Origin: an uncultured Brachyspira sp.
Lineage (GTDB): Bacteria > Spirochaetota > Brachyspiria > Brachyspirales > Brachyspiraceae
Direction of reading: 5' to 3'
DNA: 37,241 nucleotides
Assembly: GCF_944393015.1 (NCBI RefSeq)
Contig: NZ_CALXYQ010000030.1
Span: 1-37,241, forward strand
The notes under the pieces: generated by a model
Told to the model about the DNA's origin: nothing
Databases searched by the model: none
The model's input: only the letters and a program-made list of their open reading frames with translations
Shown here: positions 1 to 8,895 of the stretch, piece after piece
How positions within the stretch are numbered: the first letter of the stretch is position 1
How the letters are laid out: each line of letters opens with the position of its first letter
Position numbers and translations under genes: made by a program

Positions 1-1
1 T

Positions 2-208
2 ATATTAAATATTGCATGCCGTATAGATTTTGAATATATGTGGTTTGGAATAGAGGCTAACGAAAAAGTAACATTTAGAGATATTACTTTCCACAAGCTA
101 GATGAAAACGGAAACTATGATGATGAAGAATGCGTAAATCCTTTAGAAATTAATAAAAGATTTACTTCATCAATATACGGAACAGTAAAATCTTATTTTA
201 TAAAGTAA
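2..208 (+). CDS. Unknown protein, C-terminal part only
   Basis: The window opens inside a gene. One frame stays open from base 2 to the TAA at 206-208 and gives about 68 residues ending in GTVKSYFIK. The fragment is polar and acidic in the middle (DENGNYDDEE), with aromatic residues near the start (EYMWFG). I do not recognise the family. It is followed directly by a clear hairpin terminator at 222-270, which supports a real gene end here. The start lies outside the window. Confidence 0.6.
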   Translation: MLNIACRIDFEYMWFGIEANEKVTFRDITFHKLDENGNYDDEECVNPLEINKRFTSSIYGTVKSYFIK

Positions 209-221
209 AGACTTTTATAAA

Positions 222-270
222 CTGCATATATCTTTATTATAAAAATATATGCAGGTTCTATAATTTTTTT
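222..270 (+). terminator. Intrinsic terminator of the partial first gene
   Basis: A perfect 10-bp stem, CTGCATATAT (222-231) with ATATATGCAG (245-254), encloses a 13-nt loop and is followed by a run of seven T at 264-270. A second, weaker A/T hairpin (ACTATTTT ... AAAATAGT) follows around 280-302. Confidence 0.75.
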
Positions 271-313
271 AATTAGTACTATTTTATTCAACATAAAAAT
301 AGTAGTTTTCTAG

Positions 314-410
314 AAGACTTTATAAAATGCAGTCTTTCGTGAAGTGTATCTGAGCTTATTGAGCATATAAGGTTCTTTGACGAAGTCCGCCTTGCTAGGC
401 AGGTGTCGGC
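314..410. repeat. Intergenic repeat, GGTTCTTT family
   Basis: The 388-bp gap 209-596 holds the terminator above, this repeat and the dnaX promoter; I see no gene in it. The repeat has a small hairpin (AGACT ... AGTCT around 315-335) followed by the 20-mer GGTTCTTTGACGAAGTCCGC at 371-390, then a G/C-rich stretch to about 410. The same 20-mer recurs at 2484-2503, and AAAATGCAGTCTTT (324-337) recurs at about 30030 in front of another GGTTCTTT. This points to a dispersed non-coding repeat family. Confidence 0.6.
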
Positions 411-523
411 ACACATAAAAAATATATAAAAACTATAAATAAGCATACAGGAGACACCATAGAAGTTATAATAAAAGAAAGAGAATAATCATTATTTAGT
501 CAATTTTTTAATAAACACTTAAA

Positions 524-551
524 TTGACAAATAAATATAGTCTGTTAAAAT
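524..551 (+). promoter_or_regulatory. Promoter of dnaX
   Basis: TTGACA at 524-529 and TAAAAT at 546-551 are 16 bp apart. The expected start of transcription is near 558, giving a leader of about 40 nt before the ATG at 597. Confidence 0.7.
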
Positions 552-596
552 AGCTTAAAATAATACAAAAAATAATTTAAATGGAACATTGTAAAT

Positions 597-2177
597 ATGG
601 CTGAAAACTATAAAGTAATTGCAAGAAAATACCGTCCTCAAACTTTTGAAGAAGTTATAGGGCAGGAACATATCACTAAAACAATATCAAAAAGTATAGC
701 TCAAAACAAAGTAGCACATGCATATCTTTTTTCAGGTGCTCATGGTGTAGGTAAAACCTCTCTTGCTAGAATTATAGCTAAAGCCTTAAACTGTGTTAAT
801 GGCCCTACTGATAAGCCTTGCGGAGTTTGTCCTTCTTGTACTCAAATAGAAAACGGCACTCCTCTTGATGTTATAGAAATTGACGGTGCTAGCAACAGAG
901 GTATAGAGAATATAAGAACTATTATTGAAAATGTAAGAATATCTCCTGTTGCTGGAAAATATAAAGTATATATCATAGACGAGGTGCATCAGATAACTAA
1001 TGAGGCTTTTAATGCTTTGCTTAAAACATTAGAAGAACCTCCTGCTCATGTGGTTTTTATACTTGCTACTACTGAAGCTGAAAGGGTACTTCCTACTATA
1101 AGAAGCCGCTGTCAGCAATATACTTTTAAATCTCTTGGTATAGAAGACTTAGAGAAAATATTAAAAGGCATACTTGATAAAGAAAATATTAAATATGATG
1201 AAGAGGCAATTTTCTTAATAGCTAAACAAGCCAGAGGTTCTGTACGCGACAGTGAAACTATACTTGAAAAGATGATTGCATACACTACAGATAAAAAGTA
1301 TATAACAAGTGCAGATGTTAATGCTGTTGTGGGCGGAAATAATTTTTCTTTTGTCAAAGAGTTTTTTGATATCATGATTTCAGGAGATAAAAAAACTTAT
1401 TTTGAATTTGTGAAGAAATTATTTGAGGAGTCTGTAGAGCCTAGAACATTCATAAACAGTATAATCGAGTATATACGTGTTGTGCTTATGATAAAAAGCG
1501 GTATAGATGATATAAAGTTATTAGAGATAACAGAGAATGAGAGAGATGATTTAAAAGTTTTTGCTAATCATTACAGCGATGATGAAATAGAGAGAATACT
1601 TGATTATATATTATCAACTGAAGAGCGTATAAGAAGTGCTTCAAATACTAGAACTATATTTGAAATGCGTATGCTTTTGCTTCTTAATACTGATAATTTG
1701 ATTCGTCCTGTAGATATAATATCTACAAATATGCAGGCAGTATCTTCTTCTATTAATGAAGATTATGGATTTGAAAGCTTAAGCAATAACAATAATGCAT
1801 CTAATAATAATGCTTCGGCAGTGAATCAGTCTAAACCTCAATACGATGTTCCTTTAAATCCAAATGATAAGAGAAGAATATTCTATAATAAAATACTTTC
1901 ATTTATAGAGTCAGAAAGCCCTACTATATACTCTTTATTATCTCAAGGAAACCCCATAGAAAGTAAAGGTGCTGTTTTAATAGTGGCATTACCTGATCAT
2001 ATATATGATATGACACAGACAGATAAACGTATAAATGATTTGGTAGCAAAAGCTATACCTCATTTCACTAAAAATAAAGATGTGGCTATACAATTTCAGA
2101 AGGCAGTTGAAGGAAACATGATAGATAAATTAAAAAGCAAATTGCAGGCTACAGAGGTAGATGAAAGTTCTTTATAA
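597..2177 (+). CDS. dnaX: DNA polymerase III subunit gamma/tau
   Basis: Clamp-loader ATPase of the replicative polymerase, which loads the beta clamp onto primed DNA. Residues 1-13 (IARKYRPQTF follows) are the classic DnaX start. The Walker A motif GAHGVGKT is at 47-54, a zinc knuckle is formed by C66, C75, C78 and C81, Walker B IIDE lies near 126-129, and the RSRC arginine-finger segment is at 169-172. The AAA+ core is followed by a collar domain (about 230-370), an Asn-rich linker near 395-410 and a diverged C-terminal domain. At 526 aa it is of ordinary bacterial length. I see no convincing programmed-frameshift site at the core/tau boundary, so a separate short gamma form is not evident. 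The usual ybaB-recR partners do not follow. Confidence 0.96.
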   Translation: MAENYKVIARKYRPQTFEEVIGQEHITKTISKSIAQNKVAHAYLFSGAHGVGKTSLARIIAKALNCVNGPTDKPCGVCPSCTQIENGTPLDVIEIDGASNRGIENIRTIIENVRISPVAGKYKVYIIDEVHQITNEAFNALLKTLEEPPAHVVFILATTEAERVLPTIRSRCQQYTFKSLGIEDLEKILKGILDKENIKYDEEAIFLIAKQARGSVRDSETILEKMIAYTTDKKYITSADVNAVVGGNNFSFVKEFFDIMISGDKKTYFEFVKKLFEESVEPRTFINSIIEYIRVVLMIKSGIDDIKLLEITENERDDLKVFANHYSDDEIERILDYILSTEERIRSASNTRTIFEMRMLLLLNTDNLIRPVDIISTNMQAVSSSINEDYGFESLSNNNNASNNNASAVNQSKPQYDVPLNPNDKRRIFYNKILSFIESESPTIYSLLSQGNPIESKGAVLIVALPDHIYDMTQTDKRINDLVAKAIPHFTKNKDVAIQFQKAVEGNMIDKLKSKLQATEVDESSL

Positions 2178-2201
2178 TTTTTTTATAGAATTATAGTTTT
2201 T
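2173..2201 (+). terminator. Weak terminator overlapping the dnaX stop
   Basis: TATAATT (2173-2179) pairs with AATTATA (2189-2195) and is followed by GTTTTT. The stem is all A/T and overlaps the stop codon, so it is only a modest terminator candidate. Confidence 0.35.
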
Positions 2202-2767
2202 GTATATCTAAATAATTATATGAACAATATACAATAAATACAATACTACAGTTTAATATTTAAAAAATTGTATTGAATATAGTGTAATACGATAATTTTA
2301 ATCTACATTAGGTTATATCCTATTTTAATAAGTATTTTTCAAATATAAAGTTCTAGCAATTGCGTTTTCGCAAAGAGTTCCTTTGGCAGGCTAAGGGCTA
2401 TATTTTAGATTAAATTAATAAATTATCTTATATGTAATATGATTTTAGTATTATTTAGTACTAATTCTATACTTGCACTTTTTGGTTCTTTGACGAAGTC
2501 CGCAGAGCGTATGCGGCTGGAAAAAGAACAATAAAAAATTTGAGAAAGTTAAAAATTTTCACTATATATTGTATAATAACAAGTAATCAGCCGCATACTT
2601 TACAGTACTTCCTTCGGTCGCGTATAGTTGGCTATCCATAATAATTTGCAATACCGTGCGGAAAGTCTCCGCGAAGCTTACCTAATGGGTATAGACTAAT
2701 AGTTGACAAACTTAAATTTTTTCAGTATAGTATAAAACTTATAAAATTCAAAAGGCTATTAATAAAT
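2178..2767. other. 590-bp intergenic region with G/C-rich palindromic patches
   Basis: No gene seen. It contains a second copy of the GGTTCTTTGACGAAGTCCGC repeat at 2484-2503, a perfect 11-bp inverted repeat (GTATGCGGCTG at 2509-2519, CAGCCGCATAC at 2588-2598), a TTGCGttttcGCAA hairpin near 2357-2370, and a GCGGAaagtcTCCGC hairpin near 2658-2673. These G/C-rich islands stand out against the A/T background and look like remnants of mobile or structured intergenic repeats. The promoter of the next gene is at the right end. Confidence 0.55.
2703..2731 (+). promoter_or_regulatory. Promoter of the RsuA-type pseudouridine synthase gene
   Basis: TTGACA at 2703-2708 and TATAGT at 2726-2731 are 17 bp apart. 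Transcription should begin near 2738, about 30 nt before the ATG. Confidence 0.65.
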
Positions 2768-3835
2768 ATGAAAAAGCAACAAAATGAAGAAGCTGTTAGG
2801 CTTGTAAAGGTTATATTAGAATCCGGTTTTGCAAGCAGGAGAAACTGCGAGAAGGCTATAATGTCAGGAAGAGTGAGGGTAAATAATCAGGTTATACTCG
2901 ATCCTGCTTATAGGGTTAAAGAAGATGATTCTGTTTCTATTGACAGAGAATTAATAAAAAGACAGACAAAAAGGTATATGGCATTATATAAACCTATTGG
3001 TGTTGTAAGCACTACAAAATATTTACCTGGAAGGCGAATCATCACAGAATTTTTTAAGGGCATTAAAGAAAGGCTTTTTTATGCTGGAAGGCTTGACTCC
3101 GAATCAAGAGGCATAATGATAATAACAAATGACGGAGAGTTTGCTAATATCATTACTCATCCTTCTTATGAGATTTTAAAGGTTTATGATGTTACTGTTA
3201 ATGGCAAGATAGATTCTGAAGCTCTCTTAAATGCAAGCAAAGGTATCACAATTAAAAATGTTTCATATTCGCTTTTTAAATTTAAAATATTATCAAAGGG
3301 TAGAATACAAAGTAAAATACGATTAACTATCAACGAAGGAAAAAACAGAGAGATAAGAAAAATCTTTGATTATCTTGGTTACAAAGTTATAGATTTGGAG
3401 AGAATATCTGTAGGATGTGTCAGCAAATACGATGAAGTTTCCGGAACTTTAGAGGCTGGTCATATAAGAGATTTAACTAAAAAAGAGATAGATTTCTTCT
3501 TCAAGCAAAAAGATAAAAAATTGAAAGATATTGAAAGTATATTTGAAAATATTCCTGATGATATAGAAGATGAAAATTATGAAGATAGTATTTCAAACGA
3601 TAAAGAAGAAAATAAAAAAGTTCATGATAAATCCAAATGGGCCAAAGCTAAGCCTAAGAAAAAAAGATTGGTTACTAAAAAGTCCTCTACATTTAAAGGA
3701 AAAATGCAGAAGAAAAATAATAAGTCTGAATTTTCTGAAAATAAAAAAGATAAAAAAGTCACAGGCAAAAAAAATAATAAATCAATTAATAAAAAAAGTA
3801 CTAGGAAATCAGATTTTAAATCTAATAAACGCTAG
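2768..3835 (+). CDS. Pseudouridine synthase, RsuA/RluB family, with basic tail
   Basis: Isomerises specific uridines of ribosomal RNA to pseudouridine. An S4 RNA-binding domain covers about residues 9-60 (GFASRRNCEKAIMSGRVRVN). The catalytic domain follows, with the family signature GRLDSESRGIMIITNDG at 107-123 and catalytic Asp110. The core ends near residue 245. The remaining 110 residues are low-complexity: first acidic (IPDDIEDENYEDS), then very rich in Lys, Asn and Ser. Such tails are common on RNA-binding proteins and may add rRNA affinity; that is inference. RluB, RluE and RluF cannot be told apart here. The TAG stop abuts an intergenic repeat (GAGCGGGTATG), so the repeat may have influenced where the tail ends. 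Confidence 0.9.
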   Translation: MKKQQNEEAVRLVKVILESGFASRRNCEKAIMSGRVRVNNQVILDPAYRVKEDDSVSIDRELIKRQTKRYMALYKPIGVVSTTKYLPGRRIITEFFKGIKERLFYAGRLDSESRGIMIITNDGEFANIITHPSYEILKVYDVTVNGKIDSEALLNASKGITIKNVSYSLFKFKILSKGRIQSKIRLTINEGKNREIRKIFDYLGYKVIDLERISVGCVSKYDEVSGTLEAGHIRDLTKKEIDFFFKQKDKKLKDIESIFENIPDDIEDENYEDSISNDKEENKKVHDKSKWAKAKPKKKRLVTKKSSTFKGKMQKKNNKSEFSENKKDKKVTGKKNNKSINKKSTRKSDFKSNKR

Positions 3836-4262
3836 AGCGGGTATGCTTTTTCTAAGTTAGCTCTTAAGACAAATAAAATTTTTAATGCAGATATAGTTTT
3901 TAAATCTAAAGGGCGTGGTATGTAATTAAGTTTTAAAATTTAATTACATTTGCCCACCCTTTAGGCTTTTTAATTTATTCTGTCATTTTTGAATTATTTT
4001 TCTTTTTAGTTTTTATCAGTTATTTTTGCTGCCCACCCAAGATTTTTTTAAATTTGTTGTTTACTCACCGCACGCAGAGCTAAGCTATAAGTATATGCTT
4101 ATTAATAATAACATGTTGATTATATAAAAAAATCGATTCACCGTGCGTGAAGCAGATTAAAAATCTAATTAAATTTTTGGGGGGGTATGCTTTTTCTAAA
4201 TAGGCTTTTAATATAAATAAAATTTTTAATGCAGATATCGCTTTTAAATCTAAAGGGCGGGA
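3836..4262 (+). repeat. Composite palindromic intergenic repeat, copy A
   Basis: This gene-free 427-bp gap is filled by repeat modules. In order: GCGGGTATGCTTTTTCTAA through AAAGGGCG (3838-3916); a long imperfect hairpin whose arms are AAAGGGCGTGG-ATGTAATTAA and TTAATTACAT-CCCACCCTTT (about 3907-3962); a GCTGCCCACCCAAG block near 4029-4042; an ACCGCACGCAGAGC ... CACCGTGCGT inverted pair (about 4066-4148); then a second copy of the first module at 4185-4262. Related arrangements occur at 22.6, 24.2, 26.0 and 29.8 kb. Confidence 0.75.
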
Positions 4263-4263
4263 T

Positions 4264-4863
4264 TTAAAAGATTGACAATATCTTTAATTTTTTTAAATTA
4301 TTTATCTCTTTAGGTATGCTTTTTAATTTGTTTGAATCAATAATTAGTTCTTCTAAATTTTCTAAATTCTTTATTTTCTTATCTATCTTTTTTATTTTAT
4401 TGACTGATATATCAAGAAATTCAATATTATGCAATTTGAATATGCCTTCAGGAAGAGAAGATATGTTGCAGCTGCTTATGTCTAGTTCTTTTAAGTTTAT
4501 GAGCTTTTCTATATCATTATCAATTTCATCAATATAGTTATTAGATATATTCAAATATTCAAGCATTTTTAAATCAAATATTTCTTTTGGAAGGATTTTT
4601 ATATTATTAGCAGATATATCAAGCACTTTTAATTTTTTTAAGTTTTTTATTTGTTTTGGAATTTTTTCTATATAGTTTAAAGATAAATAAAGTTTTTCTA
4701 TATTTGTAAGTTTAAAAATTTCTATAGGCACTTTCTCAATATCCAAGTTGCTCAAATTCAATTCTTTTGATGAACTTATTTGTTTTTTAGTCATACTTAG
4801 AATATTGTATGCATCGTTTTTTCTAGCCCATTTAATCAATTTCTCAAAATCATTATCTGTCAT
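4264..4863 (-). CDS. Leucine-rich repeat protein
   Basis: About seven tandem 23-residue leucine-rich repeats run from near residue 34 to the end, with units such as LKVLDISANNIKILPKEIFD and LEYLNISNNYIDEIDNDIEK. This is the short LRR type (LxxLxLxxNxIxxIPxxI) that builds a curved protein-binding solenoid. No signal peptide or membrane segment is seen, so it is probably cytoplasmic. The start was set at 4863: GAGG precedes it by 8 nt, whereas the in-frame ATG at 4867-4869 lies only 2 nt from GAGG. The partner is unknown. The stop codon sits against repeat copy A. Genomes of this group carry many such proteins, often in variable numbers. Confidence 0.85.
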   Translation of the reverse strand: MTDNDFEKLIKWARKNDAYNILSMTKKQISSSKELNLSNLDIEKVPIEIFKLTNIEKLYLSLNYIEKIPKQIKNLKKLKVLDISANNIKILPKEIFDLKMLEYLNISNNYIDEIDNDIEKLINLKELDISSCNISSLPEGIFKLHNIEFLDISVNKIKKIDKKIKNLENLEELIIDSNKLKSIPKEINNLKKLKILSIF

Positions 4864-4950
4864 TGTCATATCCTCATAACAATATACTAATATATAATGA
4901 TGACAAAAAATGACGTTAATGTGTATTTTTATATAAATTTTTACATATTT

Positions 4951-5943
4951 TTATATATTATCAGAATATAGGAATTCTTTGAAATAATCAGGATAATCTA
5001 TTTCAAAATCTAATGTTTCTTTGGTAATTGGATGGACAAACTCTATTTTTTTAGCTACTAACATAAGGCCTGAATATTTATTGAAACTTTTAGAATATAT
5101 TTTATCACCTGCTACAGGAAAACCTTTATATGATGAGTGAACTCTTATTTGATGAGTTCTGCCTGTTTTAAGATTAATTTCTATGAGTGTATGGGCTTTG
5201 AACCTTTTTAAAACTTTTATATGAGTGAGTGCTTCTTTACCATCATCTCTTACAGTCATTTTTTTTCTGTATACATGATGCCTTCCTATCGGCAGATTTA
5301 TTTCCATATAATTATCTTTTAGTACGCCTATAACAATTGCATGATAAATCTTTTTTATAGTTCTATTTTTAAATTGCTCTTGAATGCTAGATACTATATT
5401 CGCATTTTTTCCAATAATCATAAGTCCTGATGTATCTTTGTCTAATCTGTGTATAATTCCTGCTCTCTCTTTATTTCCAACAAAATCAAAATCTTTTATT
5501 TTGTATAGAAGAGCATTAACTAAAGTACCGCTCATTTCAGAAGGGGAACAATGCACACTCATACCGGCAGGCTTATTTATTACTAGTAAATATTTATCTT
5601 CGTAAAGTATATCTAAATCAATGTTTTCAGGTAATGGGTTTGCTGTATCTGTTTTTTCTTTTAAGATATTATCTAAATTAATTATTATATTATCATTTAA
5701 TTTGAGAGAGTATGATAATTTTTTTTCAGCATCATTTACGATTATAGAAGTTAAATAATTTTTTACTTGGCTTCTAGTGATATTTAATTTTTCGCTTATA
5801 AATGTATCTAATCTTTTACCTATATCATCTTCTGTTATAATGAATGATTTTTTATTATTAGAATTGCTTAAATCAATTTCATCATCTTCTATTTCTTCTG
5901 CATCAATACTATTATTTTCTAATTCTCTTTCTTCTATACTCAT
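4951..5943 (-). CDS. rluD: Pseudouridine synthase, RluA/RluD family
   Basis: Makes pseudouridines in large-subunit rRNA; RluD acts on helix 69. An acidic N-terminal leader (residues 1-30) is followed by an S4 domain (about 38-85) and the RluA-type catalytic domain. The hallmark HRLDKDTSGLMI starts at 165 with catalytic Asp168; upstream is INKPAGMSVH (122-131) and downstream LKTGRTHQIRVH. At 330 aa it matches the family. It starts 2 nt after the lspA stop, so the two are co-transcribed, an arrangement also known from Firmicutes. RluC cannot be fully excluded, but the S4 domain and the lspA partner favour RluD. Confidence 0.88.
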   Translation of the reverse strand: MSIEERELENNSIDAEEIEDDEIDLSNSNNKKSFIITEDDIGKRLDTFISEKLNITRSQVKNYLTSIIVNDAEKKLSYSLKLNDNIIINLDNILKEKTDTANPLPENIDLDILYEDKYLLVINKPAGMSVHCSPSEMSGTLVNALLYKIKDFDFVGNKERAGIIHRLDKDTSGLMIIGKNANIVSSIQEQFKNRTIKKIYHAIVIGVLKDNYMEINLPIGRHHVYRKKMTVRDDGKEALTHIKVLKRFKAHTLIEINLKTGRTHQIRVHSSYKGFPVAGDKIYSKSFNKYSGLMLVAKKIEFVHPITKETLDFEIDYPDYFKEFLYSDNI

Positions 5944-5945
5944 AA

Positions 5946-6521
5946 TTAATTATTTTCAGTGTTGTTCTTATCAGATTCTATATTTTTCTTTTTATCAAAA
6001 TCTTCTTTAAAAAAGAATACTCCTATAGCTATAATACATATCCCTATTGTGATAGAAGCATCAGCGATATTATAATTATAAGGAAATCTTATAGTTTCAT
6101 TGAATCCCATACTTATAAAATCAGTAACATAACCTCTCATAATTCTATCAACCAAATTTCCCATAGCTCCTCCAAGAACCATAGTAAAGCCTATCATAGA
6201 TAATCTTTGTTTTTTTACATTGATAGAAAGCATTATAAAGAAAATTACAATCATAGCTATGAATACTATAACTTTTAATAATTCTGGTATTATATGCTGA
6301 ATGGTTTCAGGTACATTATTTAGAAAACCGAAAGATACACCGTAATTTCTTGTATATATGAATATTAATATATCTCCTATTACTCTTTTAATAATAGTTT
6401 CCTGCAAGTATTTATCTATAAAATATTTAGATACTGTATCTGCTATAAAAATTAATAATGCTATTAAAAAATATATTTTCTTTTGTTTAATTTCTTTTAT
6501 TATTTTATTCAATTTTATCAT
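5946..6521 (-). CDS. lspA: Lipoprotein signal peptidase (signal peptidase II)
   Basis: Inner-membrane aspartic protease that removes the signal peptide of prolipoproteins after lipid attachment. Four hydrophobic segments are visible (about residues 16-33, 46-58, 82-102 and 155-171). The catalytic aspartates are D125 in GNLVDRIMRG and D154 in YNIADASI; the conserved NYGVSFGFL segment is at 59-67. The protein has a lysine-rich N-terminus and a charged C-terminal tail (DKKKNIESDK). First gene of the lspA-rluD pair. It fits a spirochaete with many lipoproteins, such as the one at 7765-8895. Confidence 0.93.
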   Translation of the reverse strand: MIKLNKIIKEIKQKKIYFLIALLIFIADTVSKYFIDKYLQETIIKRVIGDILIFIYTRNYGVSFGFLNNVPETIQHIIPELLKVIVFIAMIVIFFIMLSINVKKQRLSMIGFTMVLGGAMGNLVDRIMRGYVTDFISMGFNETIRFPYNYNIADASITIGICIIAIGVFFFKEDFDKKKNIESDKNNTENN

Positions 6522-6665
6522 ATTTTATTTCATCTCTTAAATTAATTTTTATTTATTATAATATGTTTTGTATTTGAAGTTTTATGAAAAATAATAATAA
6601 TTTATATTCGTAAAAATTACAAGCTGTTTTGATATTATAATGATATGTAATTTTAGATATTTGTA

Positions 6666-6695
6666 TTTACTTTTTTTTATAATTTATGTTATAAT
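6666..6695 (+). promoter_or_regulatory. Promoter of the heptose kinase gene
   Basis: TTTACT at 6666-6671 and TATAAT at 6690-6695, spacing 18 bp. It leaves a 5' leader of roughly 30 nt with an AGGA ribosome site before the ATG at 6731. The divergent lspA gene must have its own promoter in the same gap, but none is as clear. Confidence 0.5.
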
Positions 6696-6730
6696 TTTAA
6701 AAATTATAAATTTATAGGAATTAAAATTAT

Positions 6731-7738
6731 ATGGACTTAAAAGATAAAGCCCAAAAAATAATAGATGCTAAAGTTCTTGTTATAGGTGATTTGATGCTTG
6801 ACAGATTTACCTATGGAGATGTTATAAGAATATCTCCTGAAGCTCCTGTGCCTGTACTTCATGTAAATCATGAAGAAAATTATTTAGGCGGTGCCGGAAA
6901 CGTTGCAAGAAATATATCAGCTTTACTTGGAAATAATAATAATGACAATATATTCATGATAGGGGTTATAGGAAAAGATAAATCGGCAGATATAATAATG
7001 GATAGTATGAATTATTCTAATATATCTGTTGAAGGAATCGTGGTAGATGATACAAGATACACTATAGCAAAAACAAGAATAGTAGCAGGCACTCAGCAGA
7101 TAGTAAGAATAGATGAAGAAAATACCAGTCCTTTTTCTTCTAATATTGTAAAGAATATAGAAAAAGCATTTATTAATAATGTAGATAATTATAATGTTGT
7201 TATAATAAGCGATTATGCTAAAGGTGTAATTACAAAGCAGCTATCAAAAAAGATAATAGATATATGCAATAAAAAAAATAAGCCTGTATTAGTTGATCCT
7301 GCTATAAAGCATTTTTCCTTTTATAAAAAGGCTACTCTTATGACTCCTAATTTGAAAGAGGCTGTAGAAGGTGCAGAAAGCAAATCTCCTTTTTATGAAT
7401 TTGATGAAAAGGCTATAAAGATTTTAGGAGATAATATCATAAAAAAATTAAGTTTATCAAAGTTAATGATAACTTTGGGTGCTAATGGAATGGCTTTATT
7501 TGATAAAGATATAAAACTTAAAGATAAAAATGTTCCTTATATAATACCTACAAAGGCGAAAAGTGTATTTGATGTTTCAGGTGCCGGCGATACTGTTATA
7601 TCCGTACTTGCTATGTGTTTGTCAGTTGGTTTATCATTTAAAGATTCTTCTGAAATTGCTAATGCTGCTGCTGGTGTTGTTGTGGGTAAGAGAGGAACTT
7701 CTACTTTGACTTTGAAAGAATTAATTGAAGCATTATAA
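6731..7738 (+). CDS. rfaE1: D-glycero-beta-D-manno-heptose-7-phosphate kinase
   Basis: PfkB-family sugar kinase that phosphorylates D-glycero-D-manno-heptose 7-phosphate at C1, a step towards ADP-heptose for lipooligosaccharide core. Visible: VIGDLMLDRFTYGDVIRISP (17-36) and EAPVPVLHV, the hallmark of RfaE domain I; GGAGNVARN (53-61); the TPN segment near 205; and the anion-hole motif SGAGDT (283-288) with catalytic base Asp287. The protein ends after 335 aa, so the adenylyltransferase half found in bifunctional HldE is absent and must be encoded elsewhere. A lipoprotein gene follows after 26 nt and is probably co-transcribed. Confidence 0.9.
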   Translation: MDLKDKAQKIIDAKVLVIGDLMLDRFTYGDVIRISPEAPVPVLHVNHEENYLGGAGNVARNISALLGNNNNDNIFMIGVIGKDKSADIIMDSMNYSNISVEGIVVDDTRYTIAKTRIVAGTQQIVRIDEENTSPFSSNIVKNIEKAFINNVDNYNVVIISDYAKGVITKQLSKKIIDICNKKNKPVLVDPAIKHFSFYKKATLMTPNLKEAVEGAESKSPFYEFDEKAIKILGDNIIKKLSLSKLMITLGANGMALFDKDIKLKDKNVPYIIPTKAKSVFDVSGAGDTVISVLAMCLSVGLSFKDSSEIANAAAGVVVGKRGTSTLTLKELIEAL

Positions 7739-7764
7739 TTTTTTGTATTAAGATTGTAGAGATT

Positions 7765-8895
7765 ATGAAGAAGAAAATATTTATATTATTATTTATACTT
7801 TTATTTTTAATTTCATGTTTGCCTAAGCCTTTAATAGTTCCTGCTAAGGTTGTTACTGAGCTTTCTCTTGGTAAAGATATAGGAATTTACAGCAATGAAT
7901 TTGTTGATTTAGATAGCCCTAAGATATATAAAGTTGATAATGAATATTATTTCGGTGAATTTTATAGGGTAAAGAATGATACAGTTTATGCATTAGATTT
8001 ATATAATTCGAGAATGGTAATAGCTTCAGGAAGTAATGTAAGATATTTTCCATTAGAATATAAAAATCTTGAAACTTCTGAAATCTCTCTTATAGATTCA
8101 AATTCTAATATATATATAACCGGATACAATTTAAGATATGTAGGTGATGTAGTTGTTAGTAATGTGATGATGTCTTTGCCTTCTGAAAGTCCTTCTACTG
8201 AAGGAGATGATGCTCCTCAAATAGAAACGTATACAGTTAAAGTAACAAATACTAATTATACAAAAGTAGGTTTAGTTTCTTTAAATAAAATATCTCCAGA
8301 TGGAAATACACTTTATAGTATAGATACAATTATAGATAATGAATATGAATCATTAGTGAAATTATTAACTCTAACTAATCATAAATTTGCTATCTTAAAA
8401 AGAGATAAAGACAGAATACCTATTCTTGATATATATGATATGGACAGCGGTAAAATGGAAAACAGATATTCTCTTAAAGAAGTAGAGTATATTGACACTG
8501 GTAAAATGTCATATAGAGAAATAGTTGATTGCGTTTATGTTCCTGAAAAAGAAGTGCTCGCTATACTTACAATGAATATAGTTGAGGGTAAGCATCAGGA
8601 AGATATTATATATACTTCAAAATTGGATAATTTTAAATTAAAAGAATCTTATAAAATACCATGCCGTGATAATTCTTTGGCGGTAGGCATGTCAAGTACG
8701 GGTAGGGTTACATATACAGGAATGGATAATGGAATGTATTTCTTTATAAAAACTAATCCTTTCCTATCTCAAAACCATTCTAAAGAATATTTAGGTACGG
8801 ACGGATTTACTAAATTAAGAGGAATACATATGTTTGATGATTCAGTGTATGGCTTTATGGTAGAAAACGGAGTCATTAAATTTCATAACTATTAA
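7765..8895 (+). CDS. Lipoprotein of unknown function
   Basis: The N-terminus is a lipoprotein signal: MKKK, a hydrophobic run, then LFLISC with the lipidated Cys at about 18, a typical relaxed spirochaete lipobox. The mature part (about 358 aa) is rich in beta-strand-like stretches alternating with polar turns (for example IYDMDSGKMENRYS) and could be a beta-propeller, which is inference from pattern only. It contains a low-complexity PSESPSTEGD linker near 135. No known catalytic motif was recognised. It follows rfaE1 by 26 nt, so it probably shares its transcript. The stop codon overlaps that of the convergent acetyltransferase gene. Confidence 0.75.
   Translation: MKKKIFILLFILLFLISCLPKPLIVPAKVVTELSLGKDIGIYSNEFVDLDSPKIYKVDNEYYFGEFYRVKNDTVYALDLYNSRMVIASGSNVRYFPLEYKNLETSEISLIDSNSNIYITGYNLRYVGDVVVSNVMMSLPSESPSTEGDDAPQIETYTVKVTNTNYTKVGLVSLNKISPDGNTLYSIDTIIDNEYESLVKLLTLTNHKFAILKRDKDRIPILDIYDMDSGKMENRYSLKEVEYIDTGKMSYREIVDCVYVPEKEVLAILTMNIVEGKHQEDIIYTSKLDNFKLKESYKIPCRDNSLAVGMSSTGRVTYTGMDNGMYFFIKTNPFLSQNHSKEYLGTDGFTKLRGIHMFDDSVYGFMVENGVIKFHNY

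Noticed and set aside
1385..1396. Run of seven A in dnaX as a programmed frameshift site
   Set aside because: It lies well inside the folded region rather than at the usual end of the gamma form, and no stimulatory hairpin or stop in the alternative frame was evident as a designed signal.
3570..3860. Second frame over the 3' end of the pseudouridine synthase gene
   Set aside because: It is a Lys/Ile-rich shadow of the A-rich tail-coding region; the main frame carries the tail continuously.
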